A stretch of 35,426 bases of DNA from NCBI GenBank assembly GCA_946625675.1, contig CAMOTI010000107.1, positions 1 through 35,426 on the forward strand, read 5' to 3'. The position numbers were made by a program, and so were the translations under genes. Below are positions 7,682 to 16,780 of the stretch, one piece after another. Every line of letters begins with the position of its first letter. Positions within the stretch are counted from its first letter, which is position 1. Source of the DNA: an uncultured Prevotellaceae bacterium. Its GTDB lineage: Bacteria; Bacteroidota; Bacteroidia; Bacteroidales; Bacteroidaceae. Below the pieces are notes generated by a model. The model ran no database searches, was not told where the DNA came from, and was given only the letters and a program-made list of their open reading frames with translations.

Positions 7682-9181
7682 TCAACTGTACAGCAGCGGC
7701 AGCTTGATCGTAAATGTAGTTCCGATGCCGAAGTCGCTTTCCGCGCTGACAGTGCCCTTGTGGTCTGTCACGATTTTCTTCACGTAAGCCAGTCCAAGTC
7801 CGAAACCCTTGATGTCGTGGCGGTTGCCTGTACCGACTCGGTAGAATTTCTCGAATATTTTCTTCAGATTTTCTTTCTTGATGCCTATGCCGTTGTCGCG
7901 GATTTTGATATAGAGGTATTTTGAGTCGTTCTTTGTCGACACAGTCAGCTCCAGCTGGCTGTCCTCTCGTTTGTATTTCACGGCGTTGTCCATCAAGTTG
8001 AAAATCACGTTTGTGATGTGCATCTCGTCGGCGAGGATGACCGAATCCTGGGCGTTCAGATGTGGAACAATTTTTCCACCGTTTTTCTCCACTTTCAGCG
8101 TGAAGGTCTTCACGATGCCGATAATCAACTCGTTCACGTTCAGCTCCACCATATTCAGATTGGCCTTCTGATTCTCATACATCGACAGCTGAAGTACTTT
8201 CTCCACCTGGAATCTCAGGCGTTTCGTCTCGTCGTTGATGGTGTCCACCAGCCGTTTCAGCATTTTAGGTGTCTTCGGCACGCTTTCGTCGCCCAGCATC
8301 TGAGCGGCAAGCGAGATGGACGAAATCGGTGTCTTGAACTCGTGGGTCATGTTGTTGATGAAGTCGTTCTTCACTTCCGACAGTTTCTTCTGGCGGAACA
8401 CCAGAATCATCGTGATGATGAAAGTGAGCAACAATATCAGGGTGAAGACGATGGATGGAATCATGAAACCGAGGGAGCGGAACATGTGTTTCCTTGCATC
8501 GGGGAACACGACGGTCAGCACCCCTTGCTGGTCCACAGGGTCGTATTTGAACAGACTTTGTGAGAATTTCTGGCTGCCGTCGTCCTCAGCGTAGTCAGAG
8601 CATTTGTAAATCAGCTTTCCGTTGCTGTTATATACGGCGAAATGGTAGTCGAGTTCTATGGCGTGGTTGGCCAGCTCATAGCGGATGTTCTGGTCCAGCC
8701 GACCGAAGTCTATACGGTCTTGGAGAGGACGGTCGTTTGCGGAGTAGAGCATGAGCAGAATCAGGGAGTCCATCAGGTTCTGATTGTAGACATATCGTTT
8801 CAGAAGGGTGGAGTCTGCCGAGATGGCGCGGTTGGAGTGCCTGGTGATCAATGCCTTGTCAAGATCAGGAGCCTGCCGCCTCGTCTGCTTGTCCTGGCCT
8901 ATGTGAATGTTCCGCTCTGTTTGCTGCAGTATCGAGTCGTTCTGCTCAAGCACGGAGTCGGCCACGGCGGTCATCCCGCTGAACTTGTCCTCCATGTACT
9001 GTGCCGTCTCGATGACTTCCATGTTGTGGCTCACGCTGTTCAATGCACGCTCCACGCTCTCCTCGAAATGCACGCGGCGGGTCGTCACAATCTCTTCTAC
9101 ATAGCCAAACTGCATCACCAGCAGACTGATGAAGGAAATGCCCATCACGATGGCCAGTATGATGATTGTCCTACGTTTCAT
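7682..9181 (-). CDS. rprX: Sensor histidine kinase, RprX-like
   Basis: The 499-residue membrane kinase begins MKRRTIIILAIVMGISFISL, a first membrane helix. A periplasmic sensor region of about 200 residues follows, then a second helix (about 237-262, IVFTLILLLTFIITMILVF). The dimerisation/phosphoacceptor motif NNMTHEFKTPISS places H280. The HATPase domain shows LMDNAVKYK (N box), DNGIGI (G1) and GFGLGLAYVKKI (G2). It should phosphorylate the downstream OmpR-type regulator. A weak TTATTTTG promoter-like site lies about 70 bp upstream (9251-9258, minus). The pairing and sequence style match RprX of Bacteroides. Confidence 0.85.
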   Translation of the reverse strand: MKRRTIIILAIVMGISFISLLVMQFGYVEEIVTTRRVHFEESVERALNSVSHNMEVIETAQYMEDKFSGMTAVADSVLEQNDSILQQTERNIHIGQDKQTRRQAPDLDKALITRHSNRAISADSTLLKRYVYNQNLMDSLILLMLYSANDRPLQDRIDFGRLDQNIRYELANHAIELDYHFAVYNSNGKLIYKCSDYAEDDGSQKFSQSLFKYDPVDQQGVLTVVFPDARKHMFRSLGFMIPSIVFTLILLLTFIITMILVFRQKKLSEVKNDFINNMTHEFKTPISSISLAAQMLGDESVPKTPKMLKRLVDTINDETKRLRFQVEKVLQLSMYENQKANLNMVELNVNELIIGIVKTFTLKVEKNGGKIVPHLNAQDSVILADEMHITNVIFNLMDNAVKYKREDSQLELTVSTKNDSKYLYIKIRDNGIGIKKENLKKIFEKFYRVGTGNRHDIKGFGLGLAYVKKIVTDHKGTVSAESDFGIGTTFTIKLPLLYS

Positions 9182-9313
9182 TTTTGTGGTCTTGACGACA
9201 GGAGTCGTTGGCAGTTTTGTTTGTTAGTTTTTTTTGATTCTTATTTCTGACAAAATAACGGAAAAGATTCCGTTTATTATAATGTTTGATAACTTTTTTA
9301 CTTAAAAATATAA

Positions 9314-9348
9314 AAAAAATCAGCAAATTTAACATTTGCTGATTTTTT
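9314..9348 (-). terminator. Rho-independent terminator after the EF-G2-like gene
   Basis: The stem CAGCAAAT / ATTTGCTG, extended by an A-run and a T-run, has a 5-base loop. On the minus strand it ends in a long U-tract. It isolates the EF-G paralogue from rprX. Confidence 0.85.
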
Positions 9349-9462
9349 AATTGTTATTTTGATAAGCAATGTACATTGCTTTATCTGGTTCGTTTTATTA
9401 TTGAAAATATTAAAATAACCAAATAAATTGTAAATCGTACATATTTAAATCGTAAATATCTA

Positions 9463-11622
9463 TTAGTCCTCGTCCTTGTTCTGAGCCTCGAACTCCTTGA
9501 TGAGCTGGTTCTGAACGTCGGTCGGCACAAGCTCATAGTTGGAGAACTTCATGGAGAAGGAACCGCGTGCGCCTGTGATGGCAGAGAGTGAGGTAGAGTA
9601 GTTGGCCAGTCCCTTCAATGGCACCTTGGCCTGTAGCTTCTCGTAGCCGCTCTCGCTTGAGCTTCCCATGATCATGCCGCGGCGGCCCTGGATGTCACTC
9701 ATCACGTCGCCCATCTTGTCGCTCGGCACGAGCACCTCCACGTCGTAGATAGGCTCCAGCAACTTCGGACCGGCCTGCTTGAACGCTTCGCTGAAGGCAT
9801 TACGGCCGGCGAGCATGAACGAGAGCTCGTTAGAGTCTACCGGGTGCATCTTTCCGTCGTATACAACTACGCGTACGTCGCGGGCGTAGCTGCCAGTCAG
9901 AGGGCCTTGCTCCATTCTGCCCATAATTCCCTTCAGGATGGCAGGCATGAAGCGGGTGTCGATGGCACCACCGACCACTGAGTTGATGAACACGAGCTTG
10001 CCGCCCCATTCAAGGTCGATTTCTTCCTTGCTCTTGCAGTTGATCTTGAACTCCTGACCGCCGAACTTGTAGCTTACTGGATCCGGGTCGCCTTCGTTGT
10101 ATGGCTCTACAATCAGGTGAACCTCGCCGAACTGGCCGGCACCACCTGACTGCTTCTTGTGACGGTAGTCGGCACGGGCGGCCTTCGTGATGGTCTCGCG
10201 GTAAGGAATCTTTTGCTCGTCGTAGATGATGTTGATCTTCTCGTTGTTCTCCATACGCCATTTCAGTGTGCGCAGGTGGAATTCGCCCTGGCCTTTGATG
10301 AGGGTCTGGCGCAATTCCTTGCTCTGCTCAAGCACCCATGTCGGGTCTTCCTGAGACATCTTCTGGATGGCGCTCATCATCTTCTCACTGTCGCTCTCGT
10401 TCTCTGGACGTACCGAGCGGATATAGCGTGGAGCAGGGTATTTCACGAGGTCGAAACTGTAGTCGCAGTCCTTGCCTACAAGGGTGTTGCCGGTACGTAC
10501 GTCCTTCAGCTTCACGGAGCAGCCGATGTCGCCTGCCACGAGTTCCTCCACCTTTGTGCGGTTGGCACCCGAGCAGATGTACAGCTGAGCGATACGTTCT
10601 TTCGAGCCACGGTCCACATTCAGGAGGTCGTCGCCCTCATGAACCTTTCCGCTCATCACCTTGAAGTACTGTACGCCGCCGATATGAGGCTCGTTGGCGG
10701 TCTTGAAGAAATAGAGGGCGGTAGGACCGTTGCTGTCGGGCTTTACCTCTTCTCCGGTTCGTGTAACGGCTGCCGGCATCTCGTCAACGAATGGAACGAC
10801 GTTGCCGAGGAACTCCATGAGTCGGTGTACGCCCATGTTCTTAGCGGCACATACGCAGAACACCGGGAACATACCACGGGCGGCAAGTCCCTTGCGGATT
10901 CCTTCACGCATCTCGTCGATGGTCAGCACTTCCTCCTCGAAGAACTTCTCCATCAGGCCTTCGTCGTTCTCAGCGGCTGCCTCTACGAGAGCATGGTGCA
11001 GTTCTGTGGCTTTGTCGAGCTCGCTGGCTGGGATGTCCTCGATGATAGGTGCGCCTCCTTCTGGCTTCCATGTCAGCTTCTTCATCAGCAGCACGTCAAT
11101 CATGGAGTTGAAGTCCGGACCTTCGTTGAGGGGATACTGTATTTGTATGATTTTCTGTCCGTAGAGTTCGCGAAGCTTCTCCACGCACTGGTTGTAGTCG
11201 CATTTGTCTGAGTCAAGCTGGTTGATCAGGAAAATCACCGGCTTGTTCAGATTGGCTGTGTAGCGGAAGTGGTTCTGAGTGCCTACTTCAGGGCCATACT
11301 GACCGTTGATCAGCAATATGGCGGTGTCGGTCACTGTCATCGCGGTCAGGGCGGCGCCACAGAAGTCGTCACTGCCCGGACAGTCTATGATGTTCAGTTT
11401 CTTACCGTTGTATTCTACATGGAATACTGTTGAAAAAACAGAATAGCCGTATTCGTGCTCCACTGGGAAATAGTCACTTACGGTGTTCTTCTGGGTGATA
11501 CGACCTTTGCGCTGGATCTGGCCAGCTTCGAAGAGCAAGGACTCGGTCAAAGTGGTCTTGCCCGCACCGTCATTGCCAAGCAACGCGATGTTTTTAATCT
11601 CTTTCGACTGATAAATTTTCAT
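9463..11622 (-). CDS. fusA2: EF-G paralogue, EF-G2-like, with altered GTPase motifs
   Basis: The 719-residue protein has all five EF-G domains; domain IV is marked by SGGAGQFGEVHLIVEP. It would bind the ribosome and promote translocation. The P-loop is GNDGAGKT (16-23). The G3 motif is DCPGSDDF (80-87) instead of DTPGHVDF, so the catalytic His is missing. G4 is NQLD (134-137) instead of NKxD, and switch I (EHEYGYSVFST) lacks the usual RGITI. In Bacteroides thetaiotaomicron an EF-G paralogue without GTPase activity is reported to support translation during starvation; this gene is probably its counterpart. It has its own promoter and terminator. Canonical fusA is not in this window. Confidence 0.85.
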   Translation of the reverse strand: MKIYQSKEIKNIALLGNDGAGKTTLTESLLFEAGQIQRKGRITQKNTVSDYFPVEHEYGYSVFSTVFHVEYNGKKLNIIDCPGSDDFCGAALTAMTVTDTAILLINGQYGPEVGTQNHFRYTANLNKPVIFLINQLDSDKCDYNQCVEKLRELYGQKIIQIQYPLNEGPDFNSMIDVLLMKKLTWKPEGGAPIIEDIPASELDKATELHHALVEAAAENDEGLMEKFFEEEVLTIDEMREGIRKGLAARGMFPVFCVCAAKNMGVHRLMEFLGNVVPFVDEMPAAVTRTGEEVKPDSNGPTALYFFKTANEPHIGGVQYFKVMSGKVHEGDDLLNVDRGSKERIAQLYICSGANRTKVEELVAGDIGCSVKLKDVRTGNTLVGKDCDYSFDLVKYPAPRYIRSVRPENESDSEKMMSAIQKMSQEDPTWVLEQSKELRQTLIKGQGEFHLRTLKWRMENNEKINIIYDEQKIPYRETITKAARADYRHKKQSGGAGQFGEVHLIVEPYNEGDPDPVSYKFGGQEFKINCKSKEEIDLEWGGKLVFINSVVGGAIDTRFMPAILKGIMGRMEQGPLTGSYARDVRVVVYDGKMHPVDSNELSFMLAGRNAFSEAFKQAGPKLLEPIYDVEVLVPSDKMGDVMSDIQGRRGMIMGSSSESGYEKLQAKVPLKGLANYSTSLSAITGARGSFSMKFSNYELVPTDVQNQLIKEFEAQNKDED

Positions 11623-11694
11623 AATGATTAGGACTTATTGTTAATTAAATTGTTTGGTTCATCGGTGCTATTTCTAGTCTGCGTATAATGCTTA

Positions 11695-11702
11695 CAAAAT
11701 TA
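11695..11702 (-). promoter_or_regulatory. Putative promoter of the EF-G2-like gene
   Basis: The minus strand reads TAATTTTG, an exact TAnnTTTG element, 73 bp before the ATG. No TTTG is present at the expected -33 position, which may mean activator-dependent expression. Confidence 0.45.
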
Positions 11703-11764
11703 CACTTTTTTCATGATATATCGCTCCTTGTGTTTTATGTTGTATAACATATTTTGACAAAACA

Positions 11765-11801
11765 AAAGCCATCCCGCAGTTAAGAACTGCGGGATGGCTT
11801 T
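11765..11801 (-). terminator. Rho-independent terminator
   Basis: A 17-bp perfect stem (AAAGCCATCCCGCAGTT / AACTGCGGGATGGCTTT) with loop AAG. The minus-strand side continues into TTGTTTTG. It probably ends the transcript of the cohesin-like gene, about 220 bp downstream of its stop. Confidence 0.85.
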
Positions 11802-11866
11802 CATTTCCCAATGAATAGTCGTTTGAAAAGTCCGACTGTTTGTCCACTCCATTGATTGAACAGACT

Positions 11867-12008
11867 TGCTTTATGTATGTTCGCATCAGTCGGAGTAACT
11901 ACACTTTTCACTTTTCACTTCGTAGAATCTTGTCACGACTCGGCAGAGTTCAAATAAGTTTGACTTTGCTCTCGCTGCTCCAAGATTTCACTATTCACTA
12001 TTCACTTA
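11867..12008. repeat. Composite intergenic repeat: head module plus two CACTWTT heptad runs
   Basis: AGACTTGCTTTATGTATGTTCG (11870 onward) resembles the GACTTACTTCATGTATGTCCG head found after susB. It is followed by CACTTTT CACTTTT CACTTCG (11902-11922), a roughly 65-bp stretch with GAGTTCAAATAAGTTTGAC, and CACTATT CACTATT CACTTAA (11989-12009). No gene is supported in this 402-bp gap. Confidence 0.6.
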
Positions 12009-12024
12009 ATAGAACGTCAGTGTC

Positions 12025-12621
12025 TTATTTTATAAACACTTTCTTGCCGTCAACGATGTAGACGAAGCGCGATGTGGGCTTCGTCACTCGCTGACCGCTT
12101 AAGTTAAAAACCTCTTTGCCTTTCAGAGCATCAGCGTTGATGGTCTCAATCGCTGTGGCGTCTGATACAATTGTGTGCGACTTGTCGCTCACTTTCAGGC
12201 TCTTGGCTTTGGTGGTCGACTGGCTTTGGTTAATCACCTGAATCATAGACTCGCCGCTGTAGCTTTCAGATGCGCGGAGTCGCAGGGTCGCCAATGTGCC
12301 GCTGTTTCCTTTCAAGGGATTCAGACTCGTGTTGTAGGCGATGATGGTGTACTCGTTGCTTTTTTCTGTGCTGCGGAACACTTGAAGTGAATAGCGGGTG
12401 GGGTGGCGCTCGGAGAGCTGGATGCCATAATCTCCGCCTTTGCGGGCAAACTCGATGCCTTCTGGCAATACCACGGTGGCCTGCCATGCGCATACTTCTT
12501 CTTCGTTGTCCATACTGATGTCTAAGGTGAAAATCTCACCGGGAACGACCTTGATCTCTTGTGCCTGCATTGTAAGGGAGGCAATCAGAGCGAAAGCAAA
12601 AAATAACAGTTTCTTTCTCAT
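12025..12621 (-). CDS. Secreted cohesin-like protein
   Basis: The 198-residue protein starts MRKKLLFFAFALIASLTMQA-QE, a type I signal peptide with no lipobox. Residues about 24-155 look like a cohesin/CBM2-type jelly-roll: VVPGEIFTLDISMDN, then AWQATVVLPEGIEF (the 'GFQFxLxYDP' strand), and GTLATLRLRAS (the typical 'GTLATLTFK' strand). Such domains bind dockerins in cellulosomes. The C-terminal 35 residues (VFNLSGQRV...VYIVDGKKVFIK) match a tail common on secreted Prevotella/Bacteroides proteins and may serve in sorting. The gene lies just downstream of a dockerin protein, but a terminator separates them. Binding to the local dockerins is inference; the cohesin call comes from strand pattern, not a profile search. 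Confidence 0.6.
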   Translation of the reverse strand: MRKKLLFFAFALIASLTMQAQEIKVVPGEIFTLDISMDNEEEVCAWQATVVLPEGIEFARKGGDYGIQLSERHPTRYSLQVFRSTEKSNEYTIIAYNTSLNPLKGNSGTLATLRLRASESYSGESMIQVINQSQSTTKAKSLKVSDKSHTIVSDATAIETINADALKGKEVFNLSGQRVTKPTSRFVYIVDGKKVFIK

Positions 12622-12689
12622 AATTGTAGGTTTTAAAGATTATATATAAGGTGTTATCACTGTCGTTCTAAAAAGGAGAGAAAAAAAGA

Positions 12690-12720
12690 ATCTGTCTGCG
12701 GCACATGGCCGCAGACAGAT
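12690..12720 (-). terminator. Rho-independent terminator after the dockerin protein gene
   Basis: The 13-bp stem ATCTGTCTGCGGC / GCCGCAGACAGAT has a 5-base loop and an A7 run on its left, the U-tract for minus-strand RNA. It lies 14 bp after the stop of the 1210-aa gene. Confidence 0.9.
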
Positions 12721-12734
12721 GTCTCTATGTGGGA

Positions 12735-15700
12735 TTATTGTCCTGCGATGATGTTGATCACAGCCACGATGTCGGAGATGTCCACCTTCGTGTCGCCGTT
12801 CACGTCGGCGTTGGCGTAAGTGGCGGTGCCGGCTATCTGGTTGATGATGGCCACGATGTCGGAGATGTCTATCTTCTTATCCTGGTTCACGTCGCCCTTC
12901 TTGAAGGTATCCTTGCTTGTGTACTCCAGACGGAAATTGTCGGCCTTGAACCAAGTCGGGCTCGATGCCTTGATTTCCACGTCGGTCTCCTCGCTGATAG
13001 AGAAGGTCAGGCTGCCGTCAGTTGCGATGGTCTTATCGTTCTCCAGCGTGAATGCCTGGCTTGCGCCGGCTGCGCTGAGTGTAATCACGTTGCCCTGGTC
13101 GGAGGCAAGAAGTGCCTGAAGGGTGTAAGTACCTGCTGGCAGGCAATACAATGTCTGGCTTACATAGAAACCATCTGCTGGAGCACTGCCGTTCCATGTG
13201 TTGAACACATAGATGCCGTCTACATTGGAAACATAGTAGGTGCCGCCTTCCTCACCGCTTTCCTTTGCTGCGGTGTCGCTTCCTGCGTATGCTGTCCAGC
13301 CGGTCAGGTCGCCGTTCTCGAAGCTGTTGTTGGTGATCACCTGAGTGAAGTCAACTGGAGGATTAGAGTAGTCAGGAAGTTTCAAGCGGGCTGCTGCCTT
13401 GTTGAGCTCTTCAGTAGCTGCCTTAAGCTCTTCAGTTGTCATGTTGTCAGGATCGGAGTTGCTCAGCAGGTCTTCTGCGGTCTGGGCATATGGAGAATCT
13501 GAATACTCAGGAAGCACGTTGCTTAGGTTGTTGTATGCGTCGCCGAAGGCTGTGTATGCGTCTACGTTGGCCTTTGCGTCAGCCAGTTTTTCTTTCAGTG
13601 AAGTGACGGCTGCGCTCTTCTCCTCATTGGTGCCGCTGCTCTGTACGCCCTTGGCCTTGTCAACCTCGTCGTTCACGGAGTTGCTGGCCACGGTGCTCAT
13701 GTTGCCGCTGTTCTCAGCCATGTAGTCCTCCACTTCCTGGATTACGGCTGCAAGTTCCTCGTCTACAAGGTTCTCGTCAACCACAGGGTTGTAGTACAAC
13801 TCGAAGGTGTACCATACCACCCATGCGTTGCCCTGCATCTGGTCGCCTTTCACACCGAAGGTGAGGTCGCCTGTGCTGGTCAGTACAGTCTGGACGCTCT
13901 TCAGCGTAATTTCGTCGTAGTTTTTCTTCACGTTCTCGAATACGTCGTGTGCGGCCTGTTGGCTGTTTGGCACGAACAAGTCGCTGTTGTCGCCAACGGC
14001 AGAGTTGTTTGAAAACTCCTCAGCGTCTGCTGATGCAATCAGAGCGATATTGGACAAAGGAGTCTTCAGGTTGCCTGCGAATACATAGGCGTAGTCTGCA
14101 GGAGAAGCAGTGTATTCAGCGTAGTTGGTAACCTGGTCAGCGGTGCGGTAGAAAGCACGGGTCTTCAAGGTGTAGGTTCCGGCCGGCATCTCTTTCATCG
14201 TCTGGCTTACAGTGAACGGGCTCTGGTTCCATACCTCCATTGTGCCGTACTGAGTCTTGAAGTTGCCTGCATCGCCGTAGTTCCACTGCTTGTCAACCAC
14301 GTTCGCTCCCTGGAGGGCTGAGCCGCTGTAGGTAGCGCCAAGAAGGTCGCCGTAGAGGATGGAGATGTTGATGTCGCCATCGCTCTGGCCAGTGGCAACG
14401 GCCTTGTCGAACTGCTCCTGTACATACTCCTTGATGAGAACAGGCAGAGAAGCGATGCAACCGTCAATGTCTTCCACAGTCCATGTTGCCTCTTCTTCCA
14501 GCTGGAGCATGATGCCGTCGCTCATGTTGTCGAGTTTTTTCGCAAGGTCGGTTCCTTCGTATTCTGCGTAAACGTCATTAAACTCGCCGTCGAAGAAATC
14601 TTTGAGTTTCTTGTAGGCGTTGATGCTGGCGTTCACGTCGCCCGTCATCGCGTTGATCGCAAGGGCGGCCTGGGTCATGGCATCTGAATCGTCGCCGCTC
14701 TCCAGAAGCTCTTCACCAGCCTCAACAGCTGTTCTTAGCTGGTCTTTCAGATCCTGCTGGAAATATTCCTCAAGCAGCTTGTTTCCTGTGGAGATAGATG
14801 CTTTCAGGGCGAAAACGGAAGGGTCGATGTTGCCCACATAAGTCAGGGAGATACCGTCGGTGAAGAAGTGAGGTACGTTTGCTGAGCCTACGTTCGGTGA
14901 GCTGTAACCCATCGTGAAGTAGCCGCTGGTCTCCTCTGTGAGGGTGAAGGTCACTTCCTCGCTTGTCCATTTGCCTACAGGGAAGGTTGTGTTCGTTCCG
15001 AGGTATTCTGTGCCGTCGTCAGCGATAAATCCGATAAGGTTCTTCGTGATGGCGGTCGTACCTCCTGCGTTGTAGTAGTTGAGCTTCAGCGTATATTGTC
15101 CTGCAGGAAGTGTACATGCCTGCTTGTACTGAACGCTCATTGTCCAACAAGTCACGAATCCGAGCACCTTTCCTTCAGTTGAGCCGTCGCTCATCGTGGT
15201 AGGCACGATGAAGTCTGCACCGCCCAGGAATGCGCCTGAGCCTACACCGTAAACACCAGCTGCACATCCGTTGTCGGTCTTTGTGCGCTCCCATCCGCTG
15301 AGCGGAAGCATACTGTAGTTGGTCAATGGAATCCCGTTCTTCTCGCAGTCATAATCGTAAGTGCAAATACCTCCGATAAGCGGCTCGTCAGCATCGAAGT
15401 GAGGGTTGTTGAAGAAGAACTCAGAGAGGTCTGTCAGACCAGTAGCGTTGATTTCCTTCTGCTTTTCGATGGCTGCCTGCACCTGCTCCATGGTTGCGCT
15501 GGCATTGTTGTACACCTGCTGGGAAGCGCTGGTGTCAACACCGTAGCTCTTACCGAGGTTGATGAGGTTGAGCAATTCTTCCTTTGCCTCGTCGATCTCG
15601 GCCTGAATCAACTCCTGCTCGTCAATCTGATACAGCTTCACGTTGTCTACAAACAGGTGGGGTGCAGAACCGGAACCACCGCTGTGGCTGAAGCCAAGCT

Positions 15701-16367
15701 GGACTTTACCTGTCGTGGCTTCTGTCAGACGGAATGTAATTTTGTCTGTGGTCCATGCGCCTACATCATAAGCGTCATTGCTGGAAAGGAAGGTTTTGCC
15801 TTCTCCGCCATCAAATCCAAACAAGTTCGTGATGGTTCCTGTTCCGGCTGCGTTGTACAGTGTCACCTCAATCATGTAGGCACCGGCTTCCAGTGTCACT
15901 TCCTGATAGTAAGTTGGATTCGATCCCCAAACGGCTACGATACCCATTGCGTTGGTAGTCGTTGTGATTCCGTCGTTGATGTAAGGGGCAAAGTAATTAC
16001 CTCCAAGTCCGATGGTGCCTTGTGTCTCGCTGGCGTCGTCCTCATAGGCGAACAAGCCGGCTGCCTTGGCGTTGGCACCGTCCTCGCGGGCAGGGTCGGT
16101 TGATGATTGCATCACCTTGATGTTGTCGGAGGGGCTGCTGGCAGTCCATCCTTCCACAGGCTGCATTCCGAACAGCTGGGTGCCGCCAGCTCCAGCGCCA
16201 TCGTCTGTCATGTTGTAGTCATACGTGAAGACGGTGCTTGTCACAGGACTGCCCTGTGTGAAATCGGCATTTTTCAGCTTCGAAGTCAGGTCAGCCGTTA
16301 TGGTCTGTGCACTGGCTCCAAGCGCCATTCCACTGAATAACAGTGAGAATAGTAGTCCTTTCTTCAT
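12735..16367 (-). CDS. Large modular secreted protein with C-terminal type I dockerin
   Basis: The 1210-residue protein has a signal peptide (MKKGLLFSLLFSGMALGASA). Four beta-sandwich, CBM-like modules lie at about 22-245, 312-512, 667-857 and 1008-1152; each carries a 'LxAGxYxLxxxxY' strand and a 'G...FxxDNxxL' type end. Alanine-rich helical segments separate them. Residues 1153-1210 form a type I dockerin with two EF-hand-like repeats, GDVNQDKKIDISDIVAIINQ and ADVNGDTKVDISDIVAVIN. No catalytic domain was recognised. The likely role is surface glycan binding or scaffolding, with the dockerin docking it to a cohesin. It has its own strong promoter and terminator and lies beyond susR from the starch genes, though it may be a separate glycan system. 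Confidence 0.75.
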   Translation of the reverse strand: MKKGLLFSLLFSGMALGASAQTITADLTSKLKNADFTQGSPVTSTVFTYDYNMTDDGAGAGGTQLFGMQPVEGWTASSPSDNIKVMQSSTDPAREDGANAKAAGLFAYEDDASETQGTIGLGGNYFAPYINDGITTTTNAMGIVAVWGSNPTYYQEVTLEAGAYMIEVTLYNAAGTGTITNLFGFDGGEGKTFLSSNDAYDVGAWTTDKITFRLTEATTGKVQLGFSHSGGSGSAPHLFVDNVKLYQIDEQELIQAEIDEAKEELLNLINLGKSYGVDTSASQQVYNNASATMEQVQAAIEKQKEINATGLTDLSEFFFNNPHFDADEPLIGGICTYDYDCEKNGIPLTNYSMLPLSGWERTKTDNGCAAGVYGVGSGAFLGGADFIVPTTMSDGSTEGKVLGFVTCWTMSVQYKQACTLPAGQYTLKLNYYNAGGTTAITKNLIGFIADDGTEYLGTNTTFPVGKWTSEEVTFTLTEETSGYFTMGYSSPNVGSANVPHFFTDGISLTYVGNIDPSVFALKASISTGNKLLEEYFQQDLKDQLRTAVEAGEELLESGDDSDAMTQAALAINAMTGDVNASINAYKKLKDFFDGEFNDVYAEYEGTDLAKKLDNMSDGIMLQLEEEATWTVEDIDGCIASLPVLIKEYVQEQFDKAVATGQSDGDINISILYGDLLGATYSGSALQGANVVDKQWNYGDAGNFKTQYGTMEVWNQSPFTVSQTMKEMPAGTYTLKTRAFYRTADQVTNYAEYTASPADYAYVFAGNLKTPLSNIALIASADAEEFSNNSAVGDNSDLFVPNSQQAAHDVFENVKKNYDEITLKSVQTVLTSTGDLTFGVKGDQMQGNAWVVWYTFELYYNPVVDENLVDEELAAVIQEVEDYMAENSGNMSTVASNSVNDEVDKAKGVQSSGTNEEKSAAVTSLKEKLADAKANVDAYTAFGDAYNNLSNVLPEYSDSPYAQTAEDLLSNSDPDNMTTEELKAATEELNKAAARLKLPDYSNPPVDFTQVITNNSFENGDLTGWTAYAGSDTAAKESGEEGGTYYVSNVDGIYVFNTWNGSAPADGFYVSQTLYCLPAGTYTLQALLASDQGNVITLSAAGASQAFTLENDKTIATDGSLTFSISEETDVEIKASSPTWFKADNFRLEYTSKDTFKKGDVNQDKKIDISDIVAIINQIAGTATYANADVNGDTKVDISDIVAVINIIAGQ

Positions 16368-16499
16368 AAGTCAGTAATTTTTTAATGGTTAATAAATGTA
16401 GTTAATAAAATTTTATTAGTGCTTGAATTTGTTGGTTGTCTTTAGGGTAATATCAAGTCAAATCAGTTGAACAGTTTTCTGTTAGTTACAGATATTTTG

Positions 16500-16530
16500 C
16501 AAATTTATACATTATTTTTTATTTTTCAAA
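16500..16530 (-). promoter_or_regulatory. Promoter of the dockerin protein gene
   Basis: The minus strand shows TTTG (16527-16530), a 19-bp spacer and TAAATTTG (16500-16507), a full match to the Bacteroidota promoter. The leader to the ATG is about 125 nt. Confidence 0.75.
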
Positions 16531-16780
16531 TTTTTTTACTCGTTATTTTTGGAAAACACAAAATATTTCATAATTCAGGTTTATCCGATGACATGTTTTC
16601 TTTTTTTTAGATGCAGAACGGTTTGCTAGTCAAAAATAGTATTTAGTAACCGCTAAAAATAAGTTGCCTCGTTTTGATGAAGAAAAGATGATAGTCAGCT
16701 ATGCCCAACATGTCAATGGAACAGAAGATGAGGCAAGTTTTTTTGTCACTTAGCCTATTCCATCCAGTAATTATAAATTT
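16531..16780. other. AT-rich intergenic stretch, no gene supported
   Basis: This is part of the 440-bp gap between the dockerin gene and susR. TTGCCTC (16664-16670) and GAGGCAA (16730-16736), followed by GT8, could form a long-loop hairpin with a T-tract on the plus strand. A 36-codon open frame overlaps it but resembles no family. The rest is A/T-rich with nothing recognisable. Confidence 0.4.

Noticed and set aside
10159..11211. 350-codon plus-strand frame inside the EF-G2 gene
   Set aside because: Antisense shadow of a clear EF-G paralogue; the translation has no domain signature.
16632..16746. 36-codon frame containing LPRFDEEKMIVSYAQ
   Set aside because: Too short, no recognisable family, and overlapped by a hairpin; it may be a remnant but cannot be supported.
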